A stretch of 64,000 nt of DNA. Source: Prorocentrum cordatum (taxonomy: Eukaryota; Sar; Dinophyceae; Prorocentrales; Prorocentraceae). Location of the stretch: contig CAUYUJ010004980.1 of the NCBI GenBank assembly GCA_963575745.1, positions 224,229-288,228 of the forward strand, written 5' to 3'. The position numbers and the translations under genes are program-made. Positions within the stretch are counted from its first letter, which is position 1. Each line of letters opens with the position of its first letter. The notes under the pieces were generated by a model. That model was not told the origin of the DNA. It was given only the letters and a program-made list of their open reading frames with translations, and did no database searches. Below, piece by piece: positions 62,864 through 64,000 of this stretch.

Positions 62864-63329
62864 GCTCCTCGGCTGCCAGTCCCCGCAGCCGATGGTCCCC
62901 CGACCCCGCGGCGGCCTTGCGCTGCTCGACCCACAAGGGAAGCAGCTCGCGGTAGCGCTCGAGCTGCGCGCGGAAGACACGGCTAGATCGCAAGAATCCC
63001 CACCTCCTCTCATTTCACCAAAAATCCACGATGGAAGGTTTCAGAGGAGCAGAACCTGGCATAAACATACACTTTCGGGGTCCACGCGAAATTCTCATAT
63101 TGGCGCTGGACACCCATCAGGGGCGGCGCCGGCAGCGACGCCAGAGAAGAACGCAACCCAGAACCTTACCACCCAGAACCGCCAGGGGGGGTCCGCGCCG
63201 CTGTCTGTGCGCAACCCAAAATCTTGCCACACCTCCTCTCGTTGTGTAGAAGCTACTGACAGCAGCGACGCGCGCCCGTCGACTCCCCCCCCCCGCCTCT
63301 CGGACCCACCCCGTCTCTGGGCGCCCCTC
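62864..63329 (-). CDS. Unknown protein, two candidate exons
   Basis: The lower exon (62,963-62,864) follows GTGTCTTCCGCGCGCAG. It reads LERYRELLPLWVEQRKAAAG then SGDHRLRGLAAEE, and ends at GAGGAGC/GTGATG. The frame is open further up (WGFLRSSRVFRAQ), so the exon may start higher. The upper exon (about 63,329-63,233) follows the end of family P. It reads EGRPETGWVREAGGGSRRAR then VAAVSSFYTTRG. I could not join the two frames with certainty. The intron between them is family H. The Leu/Glu/Arg pattern of the lower exon suggests a helix. No family recognised. Confidence 0.45.
62964..63232 (-). mobile_element. Family H copy inside an intron
   Basis: On the plus strand CATAAACATACACTTTCGGG, AATTCTCATATTGGCGCTGG and GGGGCGGCGCCGGCAGCGAC. 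AGAGGAGGTGTGG borders it on one side and AGAGGAGGTGGGG on the other. Confidence 0.55.
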
Positions 63330-63520
63330 CTTCGTTAAGGGCTTAACGACGTCTGCTGTCTCTCGACTCCTGCCGGAAATTCGACGATTCCCCCAGGAGT
63401 TCCCTGAATACCCCTGGATCCGCCTTGCCCTGTTCGGATGCACGTCGACCTATCTGGATCTACCTCGACCCGTCTTGGCTCGTTCCGCAAAGAAACCGAT
63501 TGGGGAAACGTCGATTAGCA
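63330..63520 (-). mobile_element. Family P copy 2
   Basis: The CGTTAAGGGCTTAACG palindrome, TGCTGTCTCTCGACTCCTG and CACGTCGACCTATCTGGATC. See 36,042-36,200. Confidence 0.6.
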
Positions 63521-63594
63521 ATCAGGGACTCCATCTTCCGCGTGCTCCTCCTCTTCCCCTCCCTGAGACCCGGCGTTACGAACAGATTGCAGCA

Positions 63595-63730
63595 TCGCGG
63601 GCAAACTCGTCTGAACCCTGGACCCAATGTTTCAGCTGCATTTGTCGCGCCAGATCGATCCGTGAAGGCCCCAGGGCCCGAAACGAGGCAAAATCGTCCG
63701 TTGTTGCAAAATTGCGACGCCAAGATTTAA
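63595..63730 (+). mobile_element. Family C copy
   Basis: CGTCTGAACCCTGGACCCAA, GTTTCAGCTGCATTTGTCGC, CAGATCGATCCGTGAAGGCC and AAAATTGCGACGCCAAGATT. Confidence 0.65.
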
Positions 63731-63849
63731 GAGTTCTCGCTCTTCGCTTCCCGCTCCTTCCTTCCTCCCCCCCCCATCGGCGCGCGAAGCTGTCTGAATT
63801 ACTAACACAAGCCCGGACGCGGAAATCCGCGGCTGGTTCGGCCAAGTTC

Positions 63850-64000
63850 AATTCCTCCTTCTCCTCCTCCTCCTCCTCCTCCTCCTCCTCCTCCTCCTCC
63901 TCCTCCTCCTCCTCCTCCTCTCCTCCTCCGACTCCTCCTCCTCGTCATCCTCCTCCTCCCTCTTGTCATTCGCCTGGTCCCGCCTCCTCCTCCTCCTCCT
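63850..64000. repeat. (CTC)n microsatellite, cut by window edge
   Basis: CTC to 63,950 with few interruptions, unique sequence to 63,980, then CTC again to the end. Confidence 0.9.

Overview
The window looks like nuclear DNA of a dinoflagellate, as an inference from several independent signs. Short exons with high G+C at third codon positions are separated by short introns. Intron starts include GC and GA as well as GT. Nearly all supported exons lie on the minus strand across 64 kb. A decayed tandem array at 53,985-54,731 keeps the SYNA / CEKG / QWQ wording of the PPR-like repeats common in dinoflagellate proteins. I saw no bacterial operon, no tRNA or rRNA gene and no CRISPR array.

Most of the sequence is repetitive: trinucleotide tracts (CTC, CAT, GTA, CGT, CAA), two 7-bp satellites, a GTCT tract, a 12-bp minisatellite beside a broken reverse transcriptase, an 89-bp tandem array, a 160-bp satellite with a higher-order period near 1.43 kb, a satellite of about 140 bp, and a long inverted repeat of about 2.2 kb. 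There is one 100-base assembly gap at 26,401-26,500.

Between these tracts I could read spliced minus-strand exons. At 0.5-1.3 kb are three terminal exons of an unknown protein. At 15.8-16.7 kb are two exons. At 22.4-24.9 kb are four phase-compatible exons of a basic protein with one tryptophan-rich membrane span. At 32.0-33.9 kb are five phase-0 exons of an RRM (RNA-recognition motif) protein, ending in a stop. Further exons lie at 34.3 and 35.9-36.0 kb, 42.3-42.8 kb, 48.4 kb, 54.75 kb, 59.1-59.7 kb and 62.9-63.3 kb. One likely plus-strand exon lies at 20.7-20.9 kb.

The most interesting layer is a set of about twenty short (70-250 bp) dispersed repeat families, named A, B, C and so on here. 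Several copies begin and end exactly at exon borders, so each such copy is itself an intron, in the manner of introners. Some carry imperfect terminal inverted repeats. Some are bracketed by direct repeats. Two introns of the RRM gene begin with GA and with a copy of the first bases of the following exon. All family assignments are by-eye alignments within this window. Nothing was searched against a database.
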